Positions 51,709 through 59,687 of a stretch of 64,000 nt of DNA are shown here, piece after piece (positions within the stretch are counted from its first letter, which is position 1; every line of letters starts with the position of its first letter). This DNA is from Caballeronia pedi. Its GTDB lineage: Bacteria; Pseudomonadota; Gammaproteobacteria; Burkholderiales; Burkholderiaceae. Below the pieces are notes generated by a model. That model did no database searches. It was not told the origin of the DNA and saw only the letters and a list, made by a program, of their open reading frames with translations. The stretch spans positions 62,001 to 126,000 of the forward strand of contig NZ_FCOE02000018.1 of assembly GCF_001544915.2 (NCBI RefSeq), given 5' to 3'. The translations under genes and the position numbers were made by a program.

Positions 51709-52353
51709 TTATTCCGCGAACTCGGCGAGGATCGTCGACGAAGCCGAAACCTTTTCGCCGATCGACACGCGCGGGCGGCTGCCGACAGGCAGATACACAT
51801 CGACGCGCGAGCCGAAGCGGATGAAGCCGTAGCGCTGGCCGCGCGTGAGCGGCTCGCCGACATGCACGTAGCACAGAATGCGTCGCGCAATCAGCCCCGC
51901 GATCTGCACCGACGTCACGGTGTGCCCGCCCGCCGTCTGCAGCACGACCGCGTTGCGCTCGTTTTCGGTCGAGGCTTTATCGACGGCCGCATTCAGAAAT
52001 GCGCCCGGAAAGTACTGCACCTTCGTGATGGCGCCGTCCACCGGCGAGCGTTGCGAATGCACGTTGAACACGTTCATGAACACGCTGATCTTGAGCGCTT
52101 CGCGGCCCACGTACGGATCGTGGGCGGTTTCGACCGCGACGATGCGCCCATCGGCCGGACACAGCACCGCGTTGGACTGGGTCGGAATCGGGCGGGCCGG
52201 ATCGCGGAAGAACTGGACGACGAAAATCACGATCAGCCAGAAGATCCAGGCGAAGCCGAAGCCGCCCATCGCTTGCACGAGGATGGCAACGACAGCCGCG
52301 ATGGCGATGAACGGCCAGCCTTCGCGGGCAATGATCGGATGAGGATAGTTCAT
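51709..52353 (-). CDS. psd: Phosphatidylserine decarboxylase
   Basis: Decarboxylates phosphatidylserine to phosphatidylethanolamine. 214 residues, the short single-chain type (the proenzyme cleaves itself at a Gly-Ser). The GS is in RFGSRVDVYLP near residue 182; PADGRIVAVETAHDPYVGRE and NVFNVHSQRSPVDGAI are family blocks. An N-terminal membrane segment (GWPFIAIAAVVAILVQAMGG) anchors it. It is downstream of ilvC with a terminator between, so a separate start is likely, though some read-through is usual in this cluster. Confidence 0.92.
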   Translation of the reverse strand: MNYPHPIIAREGWPFIAIAAVVAILVQAMGGFGFAWIFWLIVIFVVQFFRDPARPIPTQSNAVLCPADGRIVAVETAHDPYVGREALKISVFMNVFNVHSQRSPVDGAITKVQYFPGAFLNAAVDKASTENERNAVVLQTAGGHTVTSVQIAGLIARRILCYVHVGEPLTRGQRYGFIRFGSRVDVYLPVGSRPRVSIGEKVSASSTILAEFAE

Positions 52354-52390
52354 GAACGGGTTCTGTGTTTTTGAAAACCGTAGGATAACA

Positions 52391-52426
52391 AAAGCCGCCC
52401 GGCGCACAGGGCTGCCGGACGGCTTT
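52391..52426 (-). terminator. Terminator-like hairpin between ilvC and psd
   Basis: On the minus strand AAAGCCG-T-CCGGC pairs with GCCGG-G-CGGCTTT (one internal mismatch) and is followed by TTTTGTTAT. It lies just after the ilvC stop. Confidence 0.65.
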
Positions 52427-52449
52427 CGATATAGCAAAAAACGTGACGC

Positions 52450-53466
52450 TTAGTTCTTCGACTGGTCAACCAGCTTGTTCTTCGCGATCCACGGCATCAT
52501 CGCGCGCAGCTTTTCGCCAACTTGCTCGATCTGATGCTCGGACGTCAGACGGCGGCGCGATTGCAGCGTCGGCGCACCGGCGCGGTTCTCGATGATGAAG
52601 CTCTTCGCGTATTCGCCGGTCTGGATGTCCTTCAGCACGGCCTTCATCGCCTTCTTCGTCTCTTCCGTGACGATGCGCGGGCCCGTCACGTACTCGCCGT
52701 ATTCGGCGTTGTTGGAGATCGAATAGTTCATGTTGGCGATGCCGCCTTCGTAGATCAGGTCGACGATCAGCTTCAGTTCGTGCAGGCACTCGAAGTACGC
52801 CATTTCCGGCGCGTAGCCCGCTTCCACCAGCGTTTCGAAGCCGGCCTTGATCAGGTCGACGGTGCCGCCGCACAGAACCGCTTGCTCGCCGAACAGGTCG
52901 GTTTCGGTTTCTTCACGGAAGTTCGTCTCGATGATGCCCGCGCGGCCGCCGCCGTTCGCCACTGCGTACGACAACGCGACATCGCGTGCCGAACCCGACT
53001 TGTCTTGTGCAACGGCGACCAGGTGCGGCACGCCGCCGCCCTGGCTGTACGTGTTGCGCACAGTGTGGCCCGGCGCTTTCGGCGCGATCATGATGACGTC
53101 CAGATCCGCACGCGGGATCACCTGGCCGTAATGGATGTTGAAGCCGTGCGCGAATGCGAGCGCAGCGCCTTGCTTGGCGTTGTCGTGCACTTCGTTCTTG
53201 TAGACCTCGGCGATCTGCTCGTCGGGCAGGAGCATCATGACGACGTCGGCGCCCTTCACGGCTTCGGCCACTTCCTTCACCTTGAGGCCCGCGTTCTCGG
53301 CCTTGCTCCACGATGCGCCGCCCTTGCGCAGACCCACCGTCACGTTCACGCCGCTGTCCTTCAGGTTGAGCGCGTGTGCATGGCCTTGCGAGCCATAACC
53401 GATGATGGTGACTTGCTTGCCCTTGATGAGGGAGAGGTCGGCGTCCTTGTCGTAGAAAACTTTCAT
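52450..53466 (-). CDS. ilvC: Ketol-acid reductoisomerase
   Basis: Second common step of valine, isoleucine and leucine synthesis, using NADPH. 338 residues, the class I form. NADPH site VTIIGYGSQGHAHALNLKDS; PKAPGHTVRNTYSQGGGVPH; metal ligands in ANMNYSISNNAEYGEYVTGP and the class-I knotted C-terminal domain. It lies 67 bases after ilvH in the run ilvI-ilvH-ilvC. Confidence 0.97.
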   Translation of the reverse strand: MKVFYDKDADLSLIKGKQVTIIGYGSQGHAHALNLKDSGVNVTVGLRKGGASWSKAENAGLKVKEVAEAVKGADVVMMLLPDEQIAEVYKNEVHDNAKQGAALAFAHGFNIHYGQVIPRADLDVIMIAPKAPGHTVRNTYSQGGGVPHLVAVAQDKSGSARDVALSYAVANGGGRAGIIETNFREETETDLFGEQAVLCGGTVDLIKAGFETLVEAGYAPEMAYFECLHELKLIVDLIYEGGIANMNYSISNNAEYGEYVTGPRIVTEETKKAMKAVLKDIQTGEYAKSFIIENRAGAPTLQSRRRLTSEHQIEQVGEKLRAMMPWIAKNKLVDQSKN

Positions 53467-53533
53467 GGTGGTTCCTTGAGTCCTGATGCGTTGAATGGTT
53501 GCGCTACTTTGCTGCTATTTGATGAGGAAGGCG

Positions 53534-54025
53534 TCAGACCTTGAGAATCCGCTCGCCCCGGCCAATGCCGGAGCTGCCCGTGCGAACGGTTTCGAGGATC
53601 GCCGTGGCGTCGAGCGCCTGAATGAACGCGTCGAGCTTGTCGCTCGCGCCGGTCAGTTCCATCGTATAGGTCTTCTCGGTGACGTCGATGATGCGGCCGC
53701 GGAAGATATCCGCCATGCGCTTCATTTCTTCACGTTCCTTGCCGACCGCCCGTACCTTGATGAGCATCAGCTCGCGCTCGATGTGGGCGCCCTCTGTCAG
53801 GTCGACCACTTTCACCACCTCGATCAGGCGGTTCAGGTGCTTCGTGATCTGTTCGATCACGTCGTCCGAGCCAATCGAGACGATGGTCAGCCGCGACAGC
53901 GAACTGTCTTCGGTCGGCGCCACCGTCAGCGTTTCGATGTTATAGCCGCGTGCCGAAAAGAGCCCGACGACGCGCGATAACGCGCCCGGTTCGTTTTCCA
54001 GCAAAACGGAGATGATGTGTTTCAT
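53534..54025 (-). CDS. ilvH: Acetolactate synthase small regulatory subunit
   Basis: Activates and gives valine feedback to acetolactate synthase. 163 residues. The N-terminal ACT domain starts MKHIISVLLENEPGALSRVV and GLFSARGYNIETLTVAPTED; the C-terminal domain (AHIERELMLIKVRAVGKERE, then DKLDAFIQALDATAILETVR) follows. It pairs with the large subunit gene upstream, with a 108-base gap, and precedes ilvC. Confidence 0.97.
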   Translation of the reverse strand: MKHIISVLLENEPGALSRVVGLFSARGYNIETLTVAPTEDSSLSRLTIVSIGSDDVIEQITKHLNRLIEVVKVVDLTEGAHIERELMLIKVRAVGKEREEMKRMADIFRGRIIDVTEKTYTMELTGASDKLDAFIQALDATAILETVRTGSSGIGRGERILKV

Positions 54026-54133
54026 GTGTTTTTCCCGAATGTGTCCAGAAGTGGCCTTCGTTCGAAAAACCCGCGCGCGACGCTCGTCCTTTGTGAAGAC
54101 AGGCGCGCGCGAGCCTCGCGAGACAAAGCCGCG

Positions 54134-55897
54134 TTATAGATCCTCAGACCCGAGCAGCATTTCCGTGATGCCTTTGCCTGCCTGCACCATCGGGAATACG
54201 TTTTCGGTGGGATCGGTCTGGAAGTCGAGAAATACGGTGCGATCCTTCAAACGCAGCGCTTCCTTCAGCGCCGGCTCGACGTCCGCGGTCTTTTCGACAC
54301 GAATGCCGACATGGCCATACGCTTCAGCGAGCTTCACGAAGTCGGGCAGCGCGTCCATGTACGAGCTGGAATAGCGCTTCTTGTATTCGATCTGCTGCCA
54401 CTGGCGCACCATGCCGAGATAGCGGTTGTTCAGCGAAATGATCTTGACGGGCGTGTTGTACTGCTTGCACGTCGAGAGTTCCTGAATGCACATCTGGATG
54501 GAGCCTTCGCCCGTGATGCACACCACTTCGTCGTCCGGGAAGGCCATCTTCACGCCCATCGCCGCCGGCAGGCCGAAGCCCATCGTGCCGAGGCCGCCCG
54601 AGTTGATCCAGCGGCGCGGCTTGTTGAACGGATAGAACTGCGCCGCCCACATCTGGTGCTGGCCGACGTCGGAACACACGAACGCCTCGCCGTCGGTCAG
54701 CTCCCAGAGCTTCTCGACGACGTACTGCGGCTTGATGATCTCGCTCTTGCGGTCGTAAGCGAGGCAGTCCTTCGAGCGCCAGCCTTCGATCTCGTCCCAC
54801 CACGTCTTGAGCGCCTGCGTGTCCGGGCCGTGCTCCGCGTGCTGAAGCTGCTCGATCAGTTCCTTCAGCACTTCCTTCACGTCGCCGACGATCGGGATAT
54901 CGACCTTCACGCGCTTGGAAATGGAGGACGGATCGACGTCGATATGAATGATCTTGCGCGGCGACGACGCGAAGTGCTTCGGATCGCCGATCACGCGGTC
55001 GTCGAAGCGCGCGCCGATCGCGATCAGCACGTCGCAGTTCTGCATCGCCATGTTGGCTTCGTACGTGCCGTGCATGCCGAGCATGCCGAGGAACTTCTTG
55101 TCGGACGCGCGGTAGCCGCCGAGGCCCATCAGCGTGTTGGTGACGGGATAGCCGAGCAGATCGGCGAACTGGTTCAGCTCGCGCGATGCGTCCGCGAGAA
55201 TGATGCCGCCGCCGGTATAGATGTACGGGCGCTTCGCCGACAGCAGCAGTTGCACCGCCTTGCGGATCTGGCCCGAATGGCCCTTCGTGACGGGGTTGTA
55301 CGAACGCAGCGACACGCTCTTGACCGGCTCGTACTTGCACGGCGCCTTCGACACGTCCTTCGGAATGTCGATCAGCACGGGGCCGGGACGGCCGGTACGC
55401 GCGATATAGAACGCCTTCTTGACGGTTTCGGCCAGATCGCGCACGTCCTTCACGAGGAAGTTGTGCTTCACGCACGGACGCGTGATGCCGACGGTGTCGC
55501 ACTCCTGGAAGGCGTCGAGGCCGATGGCCGCGGTGGGCACCTGGCCGCTGATGACGACGAGCGGAATCGAATCCATGTAGGCCGTGGCGATGCCGGTGAC
55601 GGCATTGGTGACGCCCGGGCCCGAAGTCACGAGGCACACGCCCACGTTGCCGGTCGAGCGCGCGTAGGCGTCGGCGGCATGCACGGCGGCCTGTTCGTGG
55701 CGCACGAGAATGTGCTGGATCTGGTCCTGCTTGTACAGCTCGTCGTAGATGTAGAGTACCGAGCCGCCGGGATAACCCCAGATGAATTCGACCTTTTCGT
55801 CAGCGAGCGCGCGCATGAGCACGGTGCCGCCGATGGAGTCAGCTTCGTGAGGAGGAGTGGTATCCGACGTGGAGAATTCCGCGCTAGGCATGTTCAT
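54134..55897 (-). CDS. ilvI: Acetolactate synthase large catalytic subunit
   Basis: ThDP, FAD and Mg-dependent enzyme joining two pyruvates, or pyruvate with 2-oxobutyrate, the first committed step of branched-chain amino acid synthesis. 587 residues. The catalytic glutamate is in FIWGYPGGSVLYIYDELYKQ and VLVRHEQAAVHAADAYARST; the ThDP motif GEGSIQMCIQELSTCKQYN then NNRYLGMVRQWQ is near residue 465-510. The ATG at 55897 has AAAGGTG six bases upstream. A promoter and a ~140-nt leader lie upstream. Confidence 0.96.
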   Translation of the reverse strand: MNMPSAEFSTSDTTPPHEADSIGGTVLMRALADEKVEFIWGYPGGSVLYIYDELYKQDQIQHILVRHEQAAVHAADAYARSTGNVGVCLVTSGPGVTNAVTGIATAYMDSIPLVVISGQVPTAAIGLDAFQECDTVGITRPCVKHNFLVKDVRDLAETVKKAFYIARTGRPGPVLIDIPKDVSKAPCKYEPVKSVSLRSYNPVTKGHSGQIRKAVQLLLSAKRPYIYTGGGIILADASRELNQFADLLGYPVTNTLMGLGGYRASDKKFLGMLGMHGTYEANMAMQNCDVLIAIGARFDDRVIGDPKHFASSPRKIIHIDVDPSSISKRVKVDIPIVGDVKEVLKELIEQLQHAEHGPDTQALKTWWDEIEGWRSKDCLAYDRKSEIIKPQYVVEKLWELTDGEAFVCSDVGQHQMWAAQFYPFNKPRRWINSGGLGTMGFGLPAAMGVKMAFPDDEVVCITGEGSIQMCIQELSTCKQYNTPVKIISLNNRYLGMVRQWQQIEYKKRYSSSYMDALPDFVKLAEAYGHVGIRVEKTADVEPALKEALRLKDRTVFLDFQTDPTENVFPMVQAGKGITEMLLGSEDL

Positions 55898-55941
55898 TCA
55901 TCACCTTTCGAATTTTCGGCAAAAAATTGATTGGGTGCTCT

Positions 55942-56022
55942 CTACCGGGCTTGTGGCTCGGGTTCAAGCGGCGCGTCTAGGTTTGGCAGGCAAACTTCTT
56001 GGGCTCGCCTCAAAGCAGACAT
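55942..56022 (-). CDS. Possible ilvI leader peptide
   Basis: A 26-codon frame in the ilvI leader, after the promoter: MSALRRAQEVCLPNLDAPLE then PEPQAR. It has four Leu and one Val but no run of branched-chain codons, so classical attenuation is not clearly supported. No terminator hairpin was seen between it and ilvI. Confidence 0.25.
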   Translation of the reverse strand: MSALRRAQEVCLPNLDAPLEPEPQAR

Positions 56023-56046
56023 TTCACTGATGATGCGAGTCAGAAA

Positions 56047-56075
56047 ATGTAACAGTGGCGTGCGCGGCGGGTCAA
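56047..56075 (-). promoter_or_regulatory. Sigma-70-type promoter of ilvIHC
   Basis: Minus strand TTGACC, exactly 17 bases, then TTACAT. Transcription would begin near 56040, giving a leader of about 140 nt before ilvI. It lies in the 410-base divergent region between ilvI and the sigma-factor gene. Confidence 0.65.
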
Positions 56076-56307
56076 GCAAAAAGTTTCCGAATGCGCCGAT
56101 GGCGCGGTATTCCGTGCCGCCGCGCTTGAAAGCCACTTGCAAGCGCAAGCTGTCGAAGGCATGGCTATTTGACCGAACGCACGTCGTCAACGGCAACAAA
56201 ACCTCTCAATTTGTCCGGATGCCGCGAAACTTTGCTAGGATTCGCAGGTTTTCCTCGAACCTCACGATCCCTTTCGACGCAAATTCGTTGCGCCGGGTCC
56301 CCAACGG

Positions 56308-56871
56308 ATGGCATCAGACAAGGAACTCGCCGATTTCCTGGCGGGCGTCGAAAGACGCGCGTTCAAGCAAACCGTGTACACCGTTCGCGACGACGACGCG
56401 GCGCTCGACATCGTGCAAGACGCGATGATCAAGCTGGCGGAAAAATACGGCGACCGCCCGTCATCCGAGCTTCCGCTCCTGTTCCAGCGTATCCTGCAGA
56501 ACGCGACGCACGATTATTTCCGTCGCCAGAAGGTGCGCAACACCTGGGTCAGCCTCTTCTCGTCCTTCGGCAACGCCGACGACGACGAATTCGACCCGCT
56601 CGAAACCTTCGAATCCGAGGACGGCGCGGCCGGCAGCGAAAGCAGCGAGAACAAACTGGAGCGCGAACAGGTATTGAATCTGATCGACGCCGAAATCCAG
56701 AAACTGCCTGCGCGTCAACGGGAAGCGTTTCTCATGCGTTACTGGGAAGACATGGATGTCGCCGAGACGGCCGCCGCGATGGGGTGCTCCGAGGGCAGCG
56801 TGAAGACGCACTGTTCACGCGCCACGCACACTCTCGCACAAGCCCTGAAAGCAAAAGGGATCACGCTATGA
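56308..56871 (+). CDS. ECF-type RNA polymerase sigma factor
   Basis: 187-residue group IV sigma factor. Region 2 spans about residues 10-75 (DDDAALDIVQDAMIKLAEKY, LLFQRILQNATHDYFRRQKV); the acidic linker (ADDDEFDPLETFESEDGAAG) separates it from region 4 (about 125-178: LNLIDAEIQKLPARQREAFL, MRYWEDMDVAETAAAMGCSE, GSVKTHCSRATHTLAQAL), whose HTH binds the -35. Its stop overlaps the start of the next gene by four bases (ATGA). An autoregulated promoter is expected for this class but was not identified with certainty. Confidence 0.9.
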   Translation: MASDKELADFLAGVERRAFKQTVYTVRDDDAALDIVQDAMIKLAEKYGDRPSSELPLLFQRILQNATHDYFRRQKVRNTWVSLFSSFGNADDDEFDPLETFESEDGAAGSESSENKLEREQVLNLIDAEIQKLPARQREAFLMRYWEDMDVAETAAAMGCSEGSVKTHCSRATHTLAQALKAKGITL

Positions 56872-57320
56872 GTTCCGTTCTTGAAACGAAGGAAAACGAG
56901 TTCGCGCTGAAGGTCGTGCGCGCGCTCGACGAAAACACATCGAATATTCCGGCTGCCGCCGTCGACCGGTTGCGCGATGCGCGCCGCGTCGCGATCGCGC
57001 GCAAGAAGCCGGAGAAAGTGGCCGTCACGATGGCCGCGCCCGCCTTCACGCCGGCGTTCGCCGGCGCCGGCGGCACGCTCACGGCGGGCGAGCCCGGAGA
57101 CGATCATCGTCCGAAGGGGCTGCTCGCGCGTCTCGGCGGGCTGGGCCTCGCCTGGCCGCTCGCGGCGCTCATCATCGGGCTGGCGGGCATCGCGTACTGG
57201 GAAGATCAGCAGCGCAAGGCCGAACTCGCCGAAATAGACGCGGCCATGATGAGCGACAGCCTGCCGATCGACGCCTATCTCGATCACGGTTTCAACGCGT
57301 ACCTGACGCGCAATCATTAA
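56868..57320 (+). CDS. DUF3619 membrane protein, probable anti-sigma partner
   Basis: 150 residues, translationally coupled to the sigma factor. An N-terminal helical part (LETKENEFALKVVRALDENT, AAAVDRLRDARRVAIARKKP) faces the cytoplasm and a single membrane helix (LGLAWPLAALIIGLAGIAYW, about 95-115) leads to a short outside end (SLPIDAYLDHGFNAYLTRNH). Family DUF3619 is uncharacterised. Its position after an ECF sigma factor, its length and its topology fit a membrane-bound anti-sigma factor, but no ASD or zinc motif is visible, so this is inference. Confidence 0.75.
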   Translation: MSSVLETKENEFALKVVRALDENTSNIPAAAVDRLRDARRVAIARKKPEKVAVTMAAPAFTPAFAGAGGTLTAGEPGDDHRPKGLLARLGGLGLAWPLAALIIGLAGIAYWEDQQRKAELAEIDAAMMSDSLPIDAYLDHGFNAYLTRNH

Positions 57321-57348
57321 GCACTGAATACAGCGGGGGAATTTTCGG

Positions 57349-58110
57349 GTGAGTTACAAGCGCGGTCTCGCGATTGGTTTTGGTTGCGCGATTGCGGGTC
57401 TGGTTGCGTTCGCCGCGACTTATCCGCGCTTTTATTCAACCGCCGCAGCGCCTTCGGCCGCCGCTGCGCCCAGCGGCGTTTCGGGCGCTGCCGCCGATTC
57501 GAACGCCTCGCCGCTGTCCGCGCTGTCTTCCGCAAGCCCGCTCGCCTGGAGCCGTCTCACGGAAGCGCAGCACGCCGCGCTCGCGCCTTTCGCCACACAA
57601 TGGGATTCTTTCTCCGACGAGCGCAAGCAGAAGTGGCTAAAGATCGCGTCACGCTTTCATCGGATGTCGCCTGAGGCGCAGAAGCATCTGCATCAGCGCA
57701 TGGAGGAATGGGTGCGCCTCACGCCCGACCAGCGCAAGGTCGCGCGCGAGAATTATCAGGTTTCCAAATCGGTTCCGCTGGAAAAGCGTGAAAAGGCGTG
57801 GGACGCGTATCAAAAGCTCTCCGAAGAACAGAAGAAGAAGCTTGCCGCGAGCGAACACGTGCGCCGGCCGACCGTCGTTTCCGCGCCGCCCACGGGCAAG
57901 ACCGAAGTGAAGGACATCAACCGCCTCGTCGCGGCGCGCGAGCAGGGGCACGCCTCCGGACACGCGGAAGGCGGATCGGCCGCCGCACCCGCCGCGCCGG
58001 TTTCCGGCGTGCCGATGCAGCCCGCCATTCCCAACGCCGCGAGCATCGTGCCGGCCACGCCGATTCCGGTGTCGCCGCAGCAGGCGCCCTCGATGTACAA
58101 CGGCTCGTGA
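57349..58110 (+). CDS. DUF3106 exported protein
   Basis: 253 residues from GTG 57349. An N-terminal membrane or signal segment (GLAIGFGCAIAGLVAFAATY, about 6-25) precedes an Ala/Ser-rich linker. The conserved helical DUF3106 region follows, with WDSFSDERKQKWLKIASRFH and RMSPEAQKHLHQRMEEWVRL, then TPDQRKVARENYQVSKSVPL and EKREKAWDAYQKLSEEQKKK. The rest is low-complexity (about 165-253). Its tandem W-x-x-L/P-containing helices suggest a protein-binding domain outside the inner membrane; a sensor or effector of the sigma operon is inference. It overlaps the next gene by four bases. Confidence 0.72.
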   Translation: MSYKRGLAIGFGCAIAGLVAFAATYPRFYSTAAAPSAAAAPSGVSGAAADSNASPLSALSSASPLAWSRLTEAQHAALAPFATQWDSFSDERKQKWLKIASRFHRMSPEAQKHLHQRMEEWVRLTPDQRKVARENYQVSKSVPLEKREKAWDAYQKLSEEQKKKLAASEHVRRPTVVSAPPTGKTEVKDINRLVAAREQGHASGHAEGGSAAAPAAPVSGVPMQPAIPNAASIVPATPIPVSPQQAPSMYNGS

Positions 58111-58628
58111 GCGCGCAGCCGGCAGTGCCCAGCGTCGACCCGATGCGCGCGCCCACGCTGCGCCGCCGCCTCGCAACGATGCTCTACGAAGGCGTCATCC
58201 TGTTCGGCGTGGTGTTCCTCGCCGGCTATCTCTTCAGCACGCTCACACAGCAACGCAACGGCCTCACAAATCACAACTGGCTGATGTCGTGGATCGGCAT
58301 CGTGCTCGCGGCCTACTTCGTGTACTTCTGGACACACGGCGGCCAGACCCTGCCGATGAAAACCTGGCGCCTCAAGGTCGTCGACACGCACGGGCAACCG
58401 CTCAGGCCCGGACGCGCGCTCGCGCGTTACGCCCTCGCGTGGCTGTGGTTCCTGCCACCGCTCGCGCTGCATCCGCTCTTCTCCCTCGCCGTGCCGCAGA
58501 CGCTCGCCGTCTTCGCGGCATGGGTCGCGCTGTGGGCCGCCGCCGCGCGGCTCGATCCGGCGCGTCAATTTCTTCATGACCGCCTCGCCGGGACGCGCAT
58601 CGTCGCCGCGCAACCTGTTGTCAAGTAA
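58107..58628 (+). CDS. RDD-family membrane protein
   Basis: 173-residue integral membrane protein. The RDD fold is seen in LRRRLATMLYEGVILFGVVF, QTLPMKTWRLKVVDTHGQPL (with the R-x-D-x-D-type region) and HPLFSLAVPQTLAVFAAWVA. Four hydrophobic segments in about 25-150. Function of RDD proteins is unclear; some act in ion or solute movement. The GTG at 58107 overlaps the previous stop (GTGA), so it is coupled; ATG 58143 is an alternative. It is the last gene before the PHO box. Confidence 0.78.
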   Translation: MSAQPAVPSVDPMRAPTLRRRLATMLYEGVILFGVVFLAGYLFSTLTQQRNGLTNHNWLMSWIGIVLAAYFVYFWTHGGQTLPMKTWRLKVVDTHGQPLRPGRALARYALAWLWFLPPLALHPLFSLAVPQTLAVFAAWVALWAAAARLDPARQFLHDRLAGTRIVAAQPVVK

Positions 58629-58644
58629 TAAGAACTTCTCGTGA

Positions 58645-58662
58645 CTGTCACGGCTCGGTCAC
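58645..58662 (+). promoter_or_regulatory. PHO-box-like direct repeat upstream of plcP-like gene
   Basis: CTGTCAC-GGCT-CGGTCAC: two 7-base half-sites 11 bases apart, against the PhoB consensus CTGTCAT-N4-CTGTCAT. The first half matches 6 of 7 and the second 5 of 7. It would occupy the -35 region and place a start near 58690, which favours ATG 58708 as the translational start of the next gene. Confidence 0.65.
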
Positions 58663-58707
58663 GGCCGCATGGCGCAATGCGCATACCGAAACCCGATGCG
58701 CGAGCCA

Positions 58708-59646
58708 ATGGCCTTCAACCCGTCAGCCCCGCCCTCTCCTTTCAGCCTTAGCCACGACGAACCACGCACCGGTCCCTTCGCACTGCGATCCGAGTCCACG
58801 GAGTTCTCCGAGTCAGCGTCCACCGGCGCGCCCGTCCATCGCGACGAGCTCGCCGATTCCGGCGATGCGCCGCAGCGCTATCGCACGATCTGGCTCTCGG
58901 ATATCCATCTCGGCTCGGGCGGCTGCCAGGCGAACTATCTCCTCGATTTCCTGCGTCATCACGAGTCGGAGTATCTGTATCTCGTCGGCGACATCATCGA
59001 CGGATGGCAGTTGCGCAAGGGCTGGTTCTGGCCGCAGGCGCACAACGACGTCGTGCAGAAAATCCTGCGCAAGGCGCGCAAGGGCACGCAGGTCGTCTTT
59101 ATCCCCGGCAATCACGACGAAGCCGCGCGCCAGTTCTGCGATCTCGCGTTCGGCGACATCCACGTGCGCGGCGAAGCCTTCCACACGACGCTCGCGGGCA
59201 AGCGTCTGTGGATCGTGCACGGCGACCTCTTCGATGGCGTCATCCAGCACGCGAAATGGCTCGCCTATCTCGGCGACACCGCCTACACCGCGATCCTGCT
59301 GCTCAACCGCTGGTTCAATCGCGTGCGCACGAAGTTCGGCTTCAACTACTGGTCGCTGTCGCAATACCTGAAGCATCAGGTGAAGAACGCGGTGAACTTC
59401 ATCTCGCAGTTCGAACGCGTGATGACCGACGAAGCGCGCCGCCGCGGCTGCGACGGCGTCGTGTGCGGTCACATCCACAAGGCCGAGATCCGCGATATCG
59501 ACGGCATTCTCTACTGCAACGACGGCGACTGGGTCGAGAGTCTCTCCGCGCTCGTCGAGACCCATGACGGCGAACTGAAGATCGTCTACTGGACCGTGAT
59601 GCGCTCGCAGGACGCGCGCGTCGGCAAAGCGCGCGCGACTGTCTGA
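58708..59646 (+). CDS. PlcP-like metallophosphoesterase (UDP-2,3-diacylglucosamine diphosphatase superfamily)
   Basis: Calcineurin-like phosphoesterase of 312 residues (from ATG 58708; 58669 and 58696 are in-frame alternatives upstream of the predicted transcription start). Metal motifs in order: RTIWLSDIHLGSGGCQANYL, VGDIIDGWQLRKGWFWPQAH, FIPGNHDEAARQFC, WIVHGDLFDGV and CGHIHKAEIRDIDG. The blocks WPQAHNDVVQKILRKARKGT and YWSLSQYLKHQVKNAVNFIS match the PlcP-type phospholipase C family of alpha- and beta-proteobacteria, which frees diacylglycerol from phospholipids under phosphate limitation. Automated tools usually call this family LpxH-like; true LpxH is at 8914. Followed by a glycosyltransferase gene 41 bases later. 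Confidence 0.85.
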   Translation: MAFNPSAPPSPFSLSHDEPRTGPFALRSESTEFSESASTGAPVHRDELADSGDAPQRYRTIWLSDIHLGSGGCQANYLLDFLRHHESEYLYLVGDIIDGWQLRKGWFWPQAHNDVVQKILRKARKGTQVVFIPGNHDEAARQFCDLAFGDIHVRGEAFHTTLAGKRLWIVHGDLFDGVIQHAKWLAYLGDTAYTAILLLNRWFNRVRTKFGFNYWSLSQYLKHQVKNAVNFISQFERVMTDEARRRGCDGVVCGHIHKAEIRDIDGILYCNDGDWVESLSALVETHDGELKIVYWTVMRSQDARVGKARATV

Positions 59647-59687
59647 GCTCTGCAAGCCCCACCCCACCACGAACGGGACGCAAGCCT

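Larger units (their letters stand above)
55898..56307. other. Divergent control region between ilvI and the ECF sigma operon
   Basis: 410 bases. The left half holds the ilvI leader and promoter. On the plus strand, near 56209-56239, TTTGTCCGGATGCC and GAAACTTTGCTAGGATTC may contain the sigma-operon promoter; spacing for a sigma-70 pair (TTGTCC...TAGGAT) is 19, and GAAACTT resembles an ECF -35. Neither is compelling. No gene is supported here beyond the small leader frame. Confidence 0.4.

Noticed and set aside
55942..56199. 85-codon minus-strand frame in the ilvI leader
   Set aside because: Its 5' part crosses the TTGACC/TTACAT promoter, so only the last 26 codons could be transcribed.
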